Below, piece by piece: positions 16,592 through 24,157 of a stretch of DNA of 39,885 nucleotides (positions are counted from its first letter, which is position 1; each line of letters starts with the position of its first letter). The DNA comes from Azospirillum sp. 51_20 (GTDB taxonomy: Bacteria; Pseudomonadota; Alphaproteobacteria; RF32; CAG-239). The DNA lies in contig MNTV01000024.1 of the NCBI GenBank assembly GCA_001917175.1, positions 407-40,291 on the forward strand, in the 5' to 3' direction. A program made the translations under genes and the position numbers. The notes below the pieces were generated by a model that saw only the letters and a list, made by a program, of their open reading frames with translations, was not told the origin of the DNA and ran no database searches.

Positions 16592-16620
16592 TTGACAAAA
16601 GAAAATAAACAACCTATAAA
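16592..16620 (+). promoter_or_regulatory. Near-consensus sigma-70 promoter
   Basis: TTGACA (16592-16597), a 17-base spacer, TATAAA (16615-16620): a perfect -35 and one mismatch at -10. No protein gene follows on the plus strand for over 400 bases. Confidence 0.6.
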
Positions 16621-17052
16621 GCCCTTACAAACCATTATTAACCTAATTAAATATTTTCTTTTCATGATGTCGAACTTCATAAAAATCCGTGAGCCTACGT
16701 TTATGCAATTATGACAAAAAATTCATAAACTTTTTAAGCCCGAAAATGGAAAACAGAGTAAAAAGAACAAGAAGCCCGGACAAACAAATCAAACCGAACT
16801 TCTGAAAAATGCCAAACTTATGAGAAAAATTATAAAATTTATCCGCGGTCCGACGGTATAAGCACCTGCCAAAAACCTGTATTAAAATACAAAACCGCCG
16901 ATTTAATCAAATCTCATACCATGAAAGCAACAGTGAATATCAGGTGTCCTACCGTTAAACAACTACAGGATGCCAAATAGTTAACTTAAAATTCGACCTT
17001 TATGAAAAACCTGAAAAACCCGGCCCGCATACGAGCGGAGCCTGAAATTTCC
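16621..17052 (+). ncRNA. Candidate non-coding transcript between promoter and terminator
   Basis: About 430 bases bounded by a near-consensus promoter and a strong terminator. Only tiny ORFs exist: 16 codons ending at 16714 (MMSNFIKIREPTFMQL) and 19 codons near 16747 (MENRVKRTRSPDKQ...), neither with a convincing ribosome-binding site. No tmRNA, RNase P, 6S or SRP RNA signature is visible. Transcription is an inference from the flanking signals. Confidence 0.25.
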
Positions 17053-17084
17053 AAAACCCTGTCCACAAGGCAGGGTTTTGTTTT
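17053..17084 (+). terminator. Rho-independent terminator
   Basis: AAAACCCTG (17053-17061), loop TCCACAAGG, CAGGGTTTT (17071-17079), then GTTTT. It would end a transcript starting at the promoter near 16592. Confidence 0.8.
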
Positions 17085-17156
17085 AACCTCAAACCCACAT
17101 CGACCGAACATTCCCCGATTCTCTCTCACTTTACCCAAAAAGAAGAAACAACTTTC

Positions 17157-17223
17157 CGCTTGTCAACGACCGGTGTTTTCCTTAATACCGATCCTGCATC
17201 CGGAAAACCGGAGAATAAGTGTC
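17157..17223 (+). repeat. Dispersed intergenic repeat, copy B
   Basis: Aligns with 9121-9185 over about 65 bases at roughly three-quarters identity by eye. The block CCTGCATCCGG, 4 bases, CCGG is retained, with AAAA in the loop instead of GAGG. Both copies are on the plus strand in convergent spacers. Confidence 0.55.
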
Positions 17224-17439
17224 GCAATTTCTTTAAATACCCAAACCCCGCCAAAGGAAATACTGAAATAAGGGCGCCTTGTAACGTATCCATCGCCGTA
17301 AAACGCTTTTCCGCGATACTTCCGTGTAAAGACAACATGTTTTTTGAGGACTCCAACTTGCGGGAGTTATCGTACGTATGTTCATAAAAACTCCTTTGCT
17401 TCTGTTCAGACAGTTGCCGGATGTCTTTCTTACAATGGT

Positions 17440-17620
17440 AAAAAGTTTTTTATACGCAAAGAACAAGGCAAAAAAAATACAAGAGAAAAAGGAAGAAAGC
17501 AAAGCGGGAAAGAGAGAAAAAGAAAGGGAAGAAGGACAAAACGGGAAAGACGGAAAGAGCGAAAAAAGAAGAACGGAAAACGACAAAGAGCGAAATGGAA
17601 AAAAGCCGTAAGCTCTTTGC
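17440..17620. other. Polypurine tract, no gene
   Basis: The plus strand is almost entirely A and G (GAAAAAGGAAGAAAGC style) for about 150 bases, the mirror image of the polypyrimidine spacers elsewhere in the window. It encodes only Lys/Arg/Glu low-complexity sequence. Confidence 0.55.
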
Positions 17621-17808
17621 CGCCACGCGTCTAACGCTAGGTTTTCTTGGTACAAATTTTTTTACTTTTATAATTATGAAGAATTACATTGTTGGCAAAG
17701 GAGTTTTATTTCTGTAGAGCTGCAGCTCTCCAAACCCCGGCTATCCGCGCGTTTTTCTTAACAGATATCCCCCGGTAAACTGAGAGTTTTATAGAAAAGG
17801 CGCAGATG

Positions 17809-18222
17809 TCATTTCGTTACGCTCCAGTCGGAACCGACCCAAATCCTGTCGTCCTTAAAATTCTGCATAATGTTCATTTTCTGAGCCGACGCTGCTGACA
17901 AACTATCCCCGTAACTAAAATACATTTGCTTAAGCCGGGTAAACTCTGCTCATTATCTGCAATGAAGACTGACTTTTCAATTGTACTGTTACATCTGCTA
18001 TTGCATATCTCGGGGATATTGTCATTACAAAATGAACATGATTTTTATCAAAACCAATCCTTCACTGCCTTGCAACCGGGAACACTTCCCGGTTGCTCAG
18101 GCTATGACCTGCTTTATATAATCTGTGACACCGGACTTTAGGACACGACGACGATATTTACACACCCAGACTGCGCGGCAGCTTAAACGATAAACTCTAT
18201 GTTGACCTTGTACAACTTCCAT
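17809..18222 (-). pseudogene. Decayed IS200/IS605-type TnpA (Y1 HUH transposase)
   Basis: Reading from the ATG at 18222, MEVVQGQHRVYRLSCRAVWV then CKYRRRVLKSGVTDYIKQV is the family N-terminus. The frame then breaks (stop at 18097). The next piece continues in another frame with GFDKNHVHFVMTISPRYAIA, carrying the HUH motif (HVH), then QLKSQS. A third frame gives YFSYGDSL and ends near 17809. At least two frameshifts plus a stop make it inactive. Its length (414 bases) matches an intact TnpA of about 138 residues. No TnpB gene is present. Insertion lies in the rplI/groL convergent spacer. Confidence 0.75.
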
Positions 18223-18248
18223 ATTTTCTTGATTGTATCGTCGTCGTA

Positions 18249-18345
18249 ACCATTCAATCCCCATGGGGGTATCTGAAAACCGCTTTATTGTTAATGCCTC
18301 GGAACAAGCAGCATTCAATCTCCATTAAGATGGGGTATCTGAAAA
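18249..18345. repeat. Two related 29/34-bp direct repeats separated by 34 bases
   Basis: Copy 1 (18249-18277) and copy 2 (18312-18345) share CATTCAATC at one end and GGGGTATCTGAAAA at the other, with a short palindromic centre (CCCCATGGGG; CCAT-TAAG-ATGG). The geometry resembles two CRISPR units, but there is no array and no cas gene. Because they lie directly upstream of the decayed tnpA, duplicated IS200-type end hairpins are more likely. Confidence 0.5.
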
Positions 18346-18354
18346 ACATCAATA

Positions 18355-18386
18355 CAAAAAAGGGAAAGCTTTTTGCCTTCCCTTTT
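18355..18386 (-). terminator. Terminator of groES-groL
   Basis: AAAAGGGAA (18358-18366) pairs with TTCCCTTTT (18378-18386). On the minus strand the stem is followed by TTTTTTG, about 30 bases past the groL stop. Confidence 0.8.
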
Positions 18387-18417
18387 CTCTTTCCGGACAA
18401 GCCCGGTTGCAAGCTTT

Positions 18418-20070
18418 TTAGAAGCCCATGCCGCCCGGCATGCCGCCGGCACCGGCTCCCGCGCCGCCGCAGCCGCAATGGCATTCTTTCTGCGGAGCCT
18501 CGGTAACCATCGATTCGGTGGTAATCAGCAGACCCGCAACCGAAGCCGCGTCCTGCAAAGCCGTACGGACAACTTCCGTCGGATCAACGATACCGGCCTT
18601 GATCATATCGGTATATTCGCCGCTCTGAGCATTGTACCCGAAGTTGGTATCCGTGCTTTCCATCAGTTTGCCGGCCACAACCGCACCGTCAACGCCGGCG
18701 TTTTCGGCAATCTGACGGATCGGAGCCTGAATGGCCTTGCGGATAATGTCTATGCCGACTCTCTGATCCTGATTGGCCGGAGAGAGAGATTCCAGAGCCT
18801 TGTGCGAGTAAAGCAGAGCTACGCCGCCGCCGGCAACAACGCCTTCCTTGACCGCGGCACGGGTTGCGTGCAAAGCATCATCAATGCGGTCTTTCTTTTC
18901 CTTTACTTCAACTTCCGAAGCGCCGCCGACTTTGATTACTGCCACACCGCCGGAAATCTTGGCCAGACGTTCCTGCAGCTTTTCGCGGTCATAGTCAGAC
19001 GAGGTTTCCTCAATCTGTTTGCGGATCTGATCGGCACGGGCCTTGATCAGGTCCTTCTGTCCGTCACCGTCGATAACGGTGGTTTCGTCCTTGGTAACTT
19101 CAACCTTCTTGCAGGTGCCGAGGTCTGCCAGGGTAACGTTTTCCAGCTTCATGCCGAGGTCTTCGGAAATGACCTGACCGCCGGTCAAAATCGCAATATC
19201 TTCCAGCATGGCCTTGCGGCGGTCGCCGAAGCCCGGCGCCTTGACCGCGCAAACCTTGAGGCCGCCGCGGATGCGGTTGACGACCAGAGTGGCCAGCGCT
19301 TCACCTTCAATGTCTTCGGCAATGATCAACAGCGGGCGGGAAGACTGAACGACGGCTTCCAGAACCGGTATCATCGCCTGCAGGTTGCTCAGCTTCTTGT
19401 CATAGAGCAGAATATACGGATTGTCGAACTCGCAGTTCATTTTTTCCGGATTGGTGACGAAATAAGGCGACAGGTAACCGCGGTCAAACTGCATGCCTTC
19501 AACCACTTCCAGTTCGGTTTCCAGCCCTTTGGCGTCTTCAACCGTAATTACGCCTTCGTTGCCGACTTTTTCCATCGCCTGCGCCAGATATTCGCCGATC
19601 GTGCGGTCGCCGTTGGCGGAAATGGTGCCGACCTGGGCAATTTCTTCCGAAGTTTTGATCGCTTTCGAGCGCGATTTGACGTCGGCGACAACCGCGTCAA
19701 CCGCCATGTCGATACCGCGTTTCAGATCCATCGGGTTCATGCCGGCGGCTACCGCCTTGCAGCCTTCGTTGATGATGGCTTCGGCCAGAACGGTCGCGGT
19801 CGTGGTGCCGTCGCCGGCCTTGTCGGCGGTCTTCTGGGCAACTTCCTTAACCAGCTGGGCGCCCATGTTTTCAAACTTGTCGGCCAACTCTATTTCCTTG
19901 GCGACGGAAACGCCGTCCTTGGTGATTTTGGGAGCGCCGTAAGACTTGTCAAGGATAACATTGCGTCCTTTCGGTCCGAGCGTTACTTTTACCGTTTTGG
20001 CCAGAATTTCCACGCCCTTGAGCATTTTCGCCCGGGCATCGCTGCCGAATTTGATTTCTTTTACTGCCAT
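18418..20070 (-). CDS. groL: Chaperonin GroEL (60 kDa)
   Basis: 550 residues, full length. The N-terminus is MAVKEIKFGSDARAKMLKG, followed by KVTLGPKGRNVILDKSYG, the ATP-site DGTTTATVLA and the apical-domain FDRGYLSPYFVT. GroEL forms the double-ring ATPase folding chamber with GroES. It lies 11 bases after groES in one operon. The C-terminal tail is unusual: between the conserved part and the usual GGM repeats lies ECHCGCGG, adding three closely spaced Cys, and the tail is short (GAGAGAGGMPGGMGF). Otherwise it is a standard single-copy type chaperonin. Confidence 0.98.
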   Translation of the reverse strand: MAVKEIKFGSDARAKMLKGVEILAKTVKVTLGPKGRNVILDKSYGAPKITKDGVSVAKEIELADKFENMGAQLVKEVAQKTADKAGDGTTTATVLAEAIINEGCKAVAAGMNPMDLKRGIDMAVDAVVADVKSRSKAIKTSEEIAQVGTISANGDRTIGEYLAQAMEKVGNEGVITVEDAKGLETELEVVEGMQFDRGYLSPYFVTNPEKMNCEFDNPYILLYDKKLSNLQAMIPVLEAVVQSSRPLLIIAEDIEGEALATLVVNRIRGGLKVCAVKAPGFGDRRKAMLEDIAILTGGQVISEDLGMKLENVTLADLGTCKKVEVTKDETTVIDGDGQKDLIKARADQIRKQIEETSSDYDREKLQERLAKISGGVAVIKVGGASEVEVKEKKDRIDDALHATRAAVKEGVVAGGGVALLYSHKALESLSPANQDQRVGIDIIRKAIQAPIRQIAENAGVDGAVVAGKLMESTDTNFGYNAQSGEYTDMIKAGIVDPTEVVRTALQDAASVAGLLITTESMVTEAPQKECHCGCGGAGAGAGGMPGGMGF

Positions 20071-20081
20071 TGTTTTGTTCC

Positions 20082-20396
20082 TTATTCTTCAATTACGCCT
20101 AAAATTTCCGATTCCTTGATGATCAGCCGGTCTTCGCCGTTCAGTTTGACTTCGGTACCCGACCATTTGGCAAACAGAATCCGGTCGCCGGCCTTGACCG
20201 ACATCGGGATCAGTTTTCCGTCCTCGCCGCGGCCGCCGTTGCCGACCGCTTCGACAATGCCTTCCGAAGGTTTCTCTTTGGCCGTATCGGGAATGATGAT
20301 ACCGCCCGAAGTTTTGTTGACTTCGTCGACTCTCTTAACCAGTACGCGATCATACAATGGTACAAATTTCATAGCCTTTAACTCCTTTATATTCAA
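20082..20396 (-). CDS. groES: Co-chaperonin GroES (10 kDa)
   Basis: 104 residues, a normal length with an N-terminal extension before KFVPLYDRVLVKRVDE. The mobile loop is EVNKTSGGIIIPDTAKEKPS and the C-terminus IKESEILGVIEE. The ATG follows AAAGGAG. GroES caps the GroEL ring. First gene of the operon, with a clear promoter 14-42 bases upstream and no CIRCE element. Confidence 0.97.
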   Translation of the reverse strand: MNIKELKAMKFVPLYDRVLVKRVDEVNKTSGGIIIPDTAKEKPSEGIVEAVGNGGRGEDGKLIPMSVKAGDRILFAKWSGTEVKLNGEDRLIIKESEILGVIEE

Positions 20397-20409
20397 AATT
20401 TCTACACTT

Positions 20410-20438
20410 TAATTAGGAATTGAAATTTTCAATGTCAA
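20410..20438 (-). promoter_or_regulatory. groES promoter with internal palindrome
   Basis: On the minus strand TTGACA (20438-20433), a 17-base spacer and TAATTA (20415-20410). The spacer contains the 13-bp palindrome TTGAAAATTTCAA (20432-20420), a possible operator between -35 and -10. The CIRCE inverted repeat expected for HrcA control is absent. Confidence 0.65.
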
Positions 20439-20462
20439 GCAACCGGCGGGATTTTTTTAAAA

Positions 20463-20492
20463 TAAAAACGCCGGAAGGAAAAATTCCGGCGC
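20463..20492 (-). terminator. Terminator of the murJ-to-channel gene run
   Basis: CGCCGGAA (20469-20476) pairs with TTCCGGCG (20484-20491) around a 7-base loop; minus-strand T-run TTTTTATT. It lies 25 bases past the ion-channel stop. Confidence 0.88.
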
Positions 20493-20515
20493 TTTTGTCG
20501 TTTGGTTCCCCGTTT

Positions 20516-21220
20516 TCAGAGGTTTGAAGCGATCTTGAACTCCTTGTGCACCATCGCGGAAATCACGCTTAAGAAAAAGCTGGTAACGATCAGGAAGGAA
20601 ATCATCGAAAACGACAGGAAAAAGATCCAGGCATGGGGATAAACCGCCATCACCGGCCGTATGATGCCGCTGTCGGGACTGAAAGCCTGAACCAGCGCAA
20701 ACAACGCCGACGGCAGCTCGGCAAACTCGACGAACACGTCGCCGAACAGGCTGACCGCCAAAATCCCGAACACGTACATAAACACGCCGAGCACCGCCGC
20801 CATCGCCGCAAAATTCGGCAAAATCATCAAAAAAATATTGATGATGTTCTTCATCGGTTTAAAACGGTTGACGTAACGCAGCAGACGGAACAGGCGGAAA
20901 GTCCGCAGAACGATCAGACAACTGGCCACCGGCAGCGAGGAAACCGTAATCACCACCAGGTCAAAAACGTTCCAGCCCGATTTGAAAAAACGCGGTCCGT
21001 AGGCATACATCTTTATCAGCATTTCGACGATGAAAATCGCCATACACAAACGGTCGAGCAAAAACAGCGTGGTTACGAAATTAACGTCGGCAAAACCGAC
21101 CGTCAGAAGCCCCAGCACCACCGCATCCATGCAGATCAGAAACATAATCAGATAGTCGAAGTTGGTGTCTTCGACCACTTTTCTCGCTTTGCTCCGCTCA
21201 TCAACAATATTCATCACCAT
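20516..21220 (-). CDS. Voltage-gated ion-channel-like protein (Ion_trans)
   Basis: 234 residues with six membrane segments plus a re-entrant pore. The S4 segment has Arg every third residue (R106, R109, R112, R115, in LRTFRLFRLLRYVNRF), a true voltage-sensor pattern. The S1-S3 region includes the FDLVV acidic site. The pore helix/filter is SALFALVQAFSPDSG (171-185), unlike the TLESW filter of NaChBac-type sodium channels, so ion selectivity cannot be predicted. Four subunits would form a channel in the inner membrane. Last gene of the run after the prepilin peptidase (27-base gap). Confidence 0.82.
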   Translation of the reverse strand: MVMNIVDERSKARKVVEDTNFDYLIMFLICMDAVVLGLLTVGFADVNFVTTLFLLDRLCMAIFIVEMLIKMYAYGPRFFKSGWNVFDLVVITVSSLPVASCLIVLRTFRLFRLLRYVNRFKPMKNIINIFLMILPNFAAMAAVLGVFMYVFGILAVSLFGDVFVEFAELPSALFALVQAFSPDSGIIRPVMAVYPHAWIFFLSFSMISFLIVTSFFLSVISAMVHKEFKIASNL

Positions 21221-21247
21221 TTCCGCCCCCTCTTAAAAGTTTTTCAG

Positions 21248-21922
21248 TTAAAACAGCCACAGCAGAATAATAACCGCCGACACCGACAGCGACGGCCCGA
21301 ACGCGCCCGCCCGCTGACGGCGGACGGCCGAATACAGCCCGAAGACCAGACACGACAGCAAAATCGTATAAATCACCCCTTCCAGTCCCAGCCAGGCGCC
21401 GATTGCCGAAAGCAGCTTGATGTCGCCGCCGCCGAACGCGTCCACGCTCCGCCACAGCATCAGCAAAGTGGCGACCACCGGCAGTACGTAACCGGCCATC
21501 GCCGCCGCCGCGCTCTCTTCCGCCGATACGTTGACGCCGAAAAACGCGGCAAACACAAAACCGCCGATCAGAAGCGGAATAGTCAGAATATCGGGCAAAA
21601 GAAGCATTTTCAGATCTATCTCCGCCAGCAGCAGCAAAATCCAGACGAAAGTCAGATACCAGAAAAGGTGCTCTTCTCCCAGCCGCCAAAAGGCCAGCAA
21701 CGAAAGCAGCGCCGAAAGCGCGCCGTAAACCAGCGAGCGGCTCAGATATTTGCGCTTAAGCTGCTTGTAACGGGTAGAAAATTTCACTTTGCGCGCGGTT
21801 TTGTTGGGCTTGACCAGCCGGTAAAGCGCATAGGCCGGAGTTGCCGGCATAAATTTGGCAAACCGGCGCGACATGTAGGGAATAAGAAATCCGGCAACAA
21901 AGCCGTACACAGCGTAAATCAT
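21248..21922 (-). CDS. Type IV prepilin peptidase-like (A24 family)
   Basis: 224 residues, polytopic. The two aspartyl-protease motifs are EIDLKMLLLPD (D103) and the GxGD-type FGGGDIKLL (D167). The N-terminal methyltransferase domain of PilD is absent, so it resembles the short TadV/CpaA-type enzymes that process type IV or Flp-type pilins. No pilin genes lie in the window. It sits between a glyoxalase II-like gene and the ion channel. The family assignment is firm; the substrate is unknown. Confidence 0.85.
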   Translation of the reverse strand: MIYAVYGFVAGFLIPYMSRRFAKFMPATPAYALYRLVKPNKTARKVKFSTRYKQLKRKYLSRSLVYGALSALLSLLAFWRLGEEHLFWYLTFVWILLLLAEIDLKMLLLPDILTIPLLIGGFVFAAFFGVNVSAEESAAAAMAGYVLPVVATLLMLWRSVDAFGGGDIKLLSAIGAWLGLEGVIYTILLSCLVFGLYSAVRRQRAGAFGPSLSVSAVIILLWLF

Positions 21923-21986
21923 AATTTTTTACCGTCAATCAAAACGTTATCGTCTGAAAGTTTAGCCGCAAAAGGCTAACAAAAGA

Positions 21987-22691
21987 TTAAGAACCCATTA
22001 TTTGGTAAAATTCGCCCAAATTGCGGCAGGCCAGATAGGGATTGCAGACCTTTTCCTCGCCGAGCGTAAACGGCGCCGCCGGCAGACCTTCGCGCAGCCG
22101 GGCTTCGGCCTTGGCCGCGTAGCGGTCGGCGGCGGGACCGTAAATCCCGTTCAGACCGTAAAGGGTATATTCATGCCCGGGATAAAACAGCGTGTCGTCG
22201 GGCAGCTTTTTAATCCGCTGCAGGCTGCCCCACATTTCTTCAACCGTTCCTTCAAACAGGCCGCCGATGGAAAGGTTGAACAGAACGTCACCGGTAAACA
22301 AGACCCCGTCCGCCGGAAAATACCACAAAATATGCCCGGTCGCATGGCCGTCGGCACGAATGATCCGCGCTTCCGATTCGCCCAGACGAAAAACGTCGCC
22401 GTCCGCAAGGCCTGCGTCGGCGCCGGGAATCCGGTTGCAGTCATAAGCGCCGACCATCACCTTCGCCCCGTATTTTTCCTTTACCTCAAGGTTGCCCTCA
22501 ACATGGTCAAAATGATGATGGCTGTTAAAAATATAGGCCGGGCGGACGTTCTGCCTTTCGCATTCGGCAATCACCGGCGCCGCCTCCGACGGATCGAGCA
22601 CCGCCGACACGCCGGTCGCTTCATCGGTCAGAAGATAGGCATAATTGTCCATTTTGCCGGCACGGCACAAAATCGGGGTAATTTTCAGCAT
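21987..22691 (-). CDS. gloB: Metallo-beta-lactamase-fold hydrolase, glyoxalase II type
   Basis: 234 residues from the ATG at 22691, chosen because it follows the upstream stop and begins MLKITPILCRAGKMDNYAYL; an earlier in-frame ATG at 22712 lies inside the upstream gene. Metal motifs: HHHFDH (THxHxDH type), the HATGH site, TGDVLF (metal-bridging Asp) and YPGHEYT (C-terminal His). These match hydroxyacylglutathione hydrolase, which splits S-lactoylglutathione in methylglyoxal detoxification. A related thioester hydrolase cannot be excluded. Confidence 0.8.
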   Translation of the reverse strand: MLKITPILCRAGKMDNYAYLLTDEATGVSAVLDPSEAAPVIAECERQNVRPAYIFNSHHHFDHVEGNLEVKEKYGAKVMVGAYDCNRIPGADAGLADGDVFRLGESEARIIRADGHATGHILWYFPADGVLFTGDVLFNLSIGGLFEGTVEEMWGSLQRIKKLPDDTLFYPGHEYTLYGLNGIYGPAADRYAAKAEARLREGLPAAPFTLGEEKVCNPYLACRNLGEFYQIMGS

Positions 22692-22693
22692 GG

Positions 22694-23623
22694 CTATTCT
22701 TTCTTTTTCCAAAACATGTTGACGCTGCCGAGTTCGGCCTCGTCCAGATTGACCAGATCATAAAAGGTAATAATATAACTAATCAGACCGGCATAATTTT
22801 CCAAGGGCGAGCCGCGCACCATGTTGTAGGCCATGGCGTTGCCCCTCAGCGGCTTGTCATGATTGCGGCGCTGCCGCCGGAGATCGCGGAAATGAGCAAA
22901 ATTTACGTCGCTGTTGAAGATCAGCGCATAGTCTTCCATCGCTGCCAGCAGCGTCGGATAGGTTTTGATCCGGTAACTGTCGTCGGGATCCTCAAGCGGC
23001 TTGATTCCCTCTTCCGTATACCATACCTTCCGTTTGTAAAGCGCATTGCCGAGTCTGACTTCCCGCGCGGTTCCCCAGTTGCTTTCGGCTGCTGCGGCAG
23101 CAATCAGAAACGACGGCGGCACTTCGTCCGCCCGGTTAAGCAGTTCCGCCAGCAGAATCTCATAGCGGCCGTCGCCTTTCATCCGGGTAAAAACGTCATA
23201 TTTTTCCGCCAGCCGCTCCAGCTCTTTTTTGTTCTCCGCCGTAAGTTTTTCCCCTTTGTCCAGCTGCTCCCGCATCAGCAGCAGCGGATAACGTTCGAGG
23301 GTTATCCTTTCGTTGACCAGCAGCGCAAGCGGCGCCAGAATCTGAATAAACAGCCGGTTGCGAAAGCTTTTGTCCTCCGTTTTTGCAAAATCTTCCGGCA
23401 GGCTGTTCAAAAACAACGGCGGATATTTCCACTCCGGCATGTAAATATAGTCTTTGTAGCCGTAGTCGGCAAACATCTTTTGCAAAACCGAAACATTGAC
23501 GTTGTCGACATAAAGCCCTTCCGGTTTCAGCTCCATGGCAAGCGGTTCCGCCGCCCGCACTTCGGCCGGCTCAAACAGTGCCGTCAACAGCAACAGAAAT
23601 AAAACCGCTCCGCTTTTTTTCAT
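22694..23623 (-). CDS. Bax-like glucosaminidase, secreted
   Basis: 309 residues. A signal peptide (1-24) precedes a C-terminal glucosaminidase domain: PPSFLIAAAAAESNWGTAR with the catalytic Glu, then GNALYKRKVWY and YALIFNSDVNFAHFR. This matches the Bax/FlgJ-like endo-beta-N-acetylglucosaminidases, which cut peptidoglycan glycan strands in the periplasm. The N-terminal half (25-160) is helical and unrecognised. It starts immediately after the nfuA stop and is followed by gloB after 2 bases, so it is in the same operon. Confidence 0.85.
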   Translation of the reverse strand: MKKSGAVLFLLLLTALFEPAEVRAAEPLAMELKPEGLYVDNVNVSVLQKMFADYGYKDYIYMPEWKYPPLFLNSLPEDFAKTEDKSFRNRLFIQILAPLALLVNERITLERYPLLLMREQLDKGEKLTAENKKELERLAEKYDVFTRMKGDGRYEILLAELLNRADEVPPSFLIAAAAAESNWGTAREVRLGNALYKRKVWYTEEGIKPLEDPDDSYRIKTYPTLLAAMEDYALIFNSDVNFAHFRDLRRQRRNHDKPLRGNAMAYNMVRGSPLENYAGLISYIITFYDLVNLDEAELGSVNMFWKKKE

Positions 23624-24157
23624 CTAACTCTCATACTTTTCAACCGCGATCACTTCTTTTATATAAGTCCGCAGCAGCTTTTCCACGCCGTCTTTCAATG
23701 TTCGCTGGGAATAGGGACAGCCGACGCATTTGCCCTGCAGTTCGACATAGACGATACCGTTTTCAAAACCACGGAAAACAATGTCGCCGCCGTCTTTGCG
23801 GATGGCCGGACGGATTCTGGCGTTAAGCAGGCCGACGATATTGTGAACGACGTCTTCCGCCGTTTCCTCCCCTTCCCTCACCGGCGCTTCGCCCCGGCTT
23901 AAGAAGTCCATGATTTCCGCCAGCACCTGCGGCTTGAGATCGTCCCAGAGGGCCCCCTCTTCTTTGGTAACCGACAGGCAGTCGGGAGTAATCACCACCG
24001 AGGTGACACCGCCCAGATCAAAAATGTTTTCCGCCAGCGGCGAACGGCGCAGCGACTTGACGTCGCTGAATTCGACGCTGCCTTTGACCGGAAAGCCCGA
24101 TTCGGCAAAAAAATGCATAATATTGTTATCCGCGGCCAGTTGTGTTTCAATCCGCAT
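23624..24157 (-). CDS. nfuA: Fe-S cluster carrier NfuA/NifU-like
   Basis: 177 residues, two domains. The N-terminal Nfu_N domain (LAENIFDLGGVTSVVITPDCL) is followed by the C-terminal NifU domain, IRPAIRKDGGDIVFRGF and CVGCPYSQ. The CxxC of two subunits holds a [4Fe-4S] cluster delivered to target proteins. The layout is the alphaproteobacterial/mitochondrial NFU1 type, not the A-type-domain NfuA of gammaproteobacteria. It overlaps the DUF2333 gene by 11 bases. Confidence 0.92.
   Translation of the reverse strand: MRIETQLAADNNIMHFFAESGFPVKGSVEFSDVKSLRRSPLAENIFDLGGVTSVVITPDCLSVTKEEGALWDDLKPQVLAEIMDFLSRGEAPVREGEETAEDVVHNIVGLLNARIRPAIRKDGGDIVFRGFENGIVYVELQGKCVGCPYSQRTLKDGVEKLLRTYIKEVIAVEKYES

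Noticed and set aside
18249..18345. CRISPR array
   Set aside because: Only two unequal repeats, no cas genes, and an IS200 transposase remnant immediately alongside.
18373..20412. 679-codon plus-strand ORF
   Set aside because: Antisense to groL/groES, whose protein sequence is unmistakable; a shadow frame of GC-rich coding DNA.
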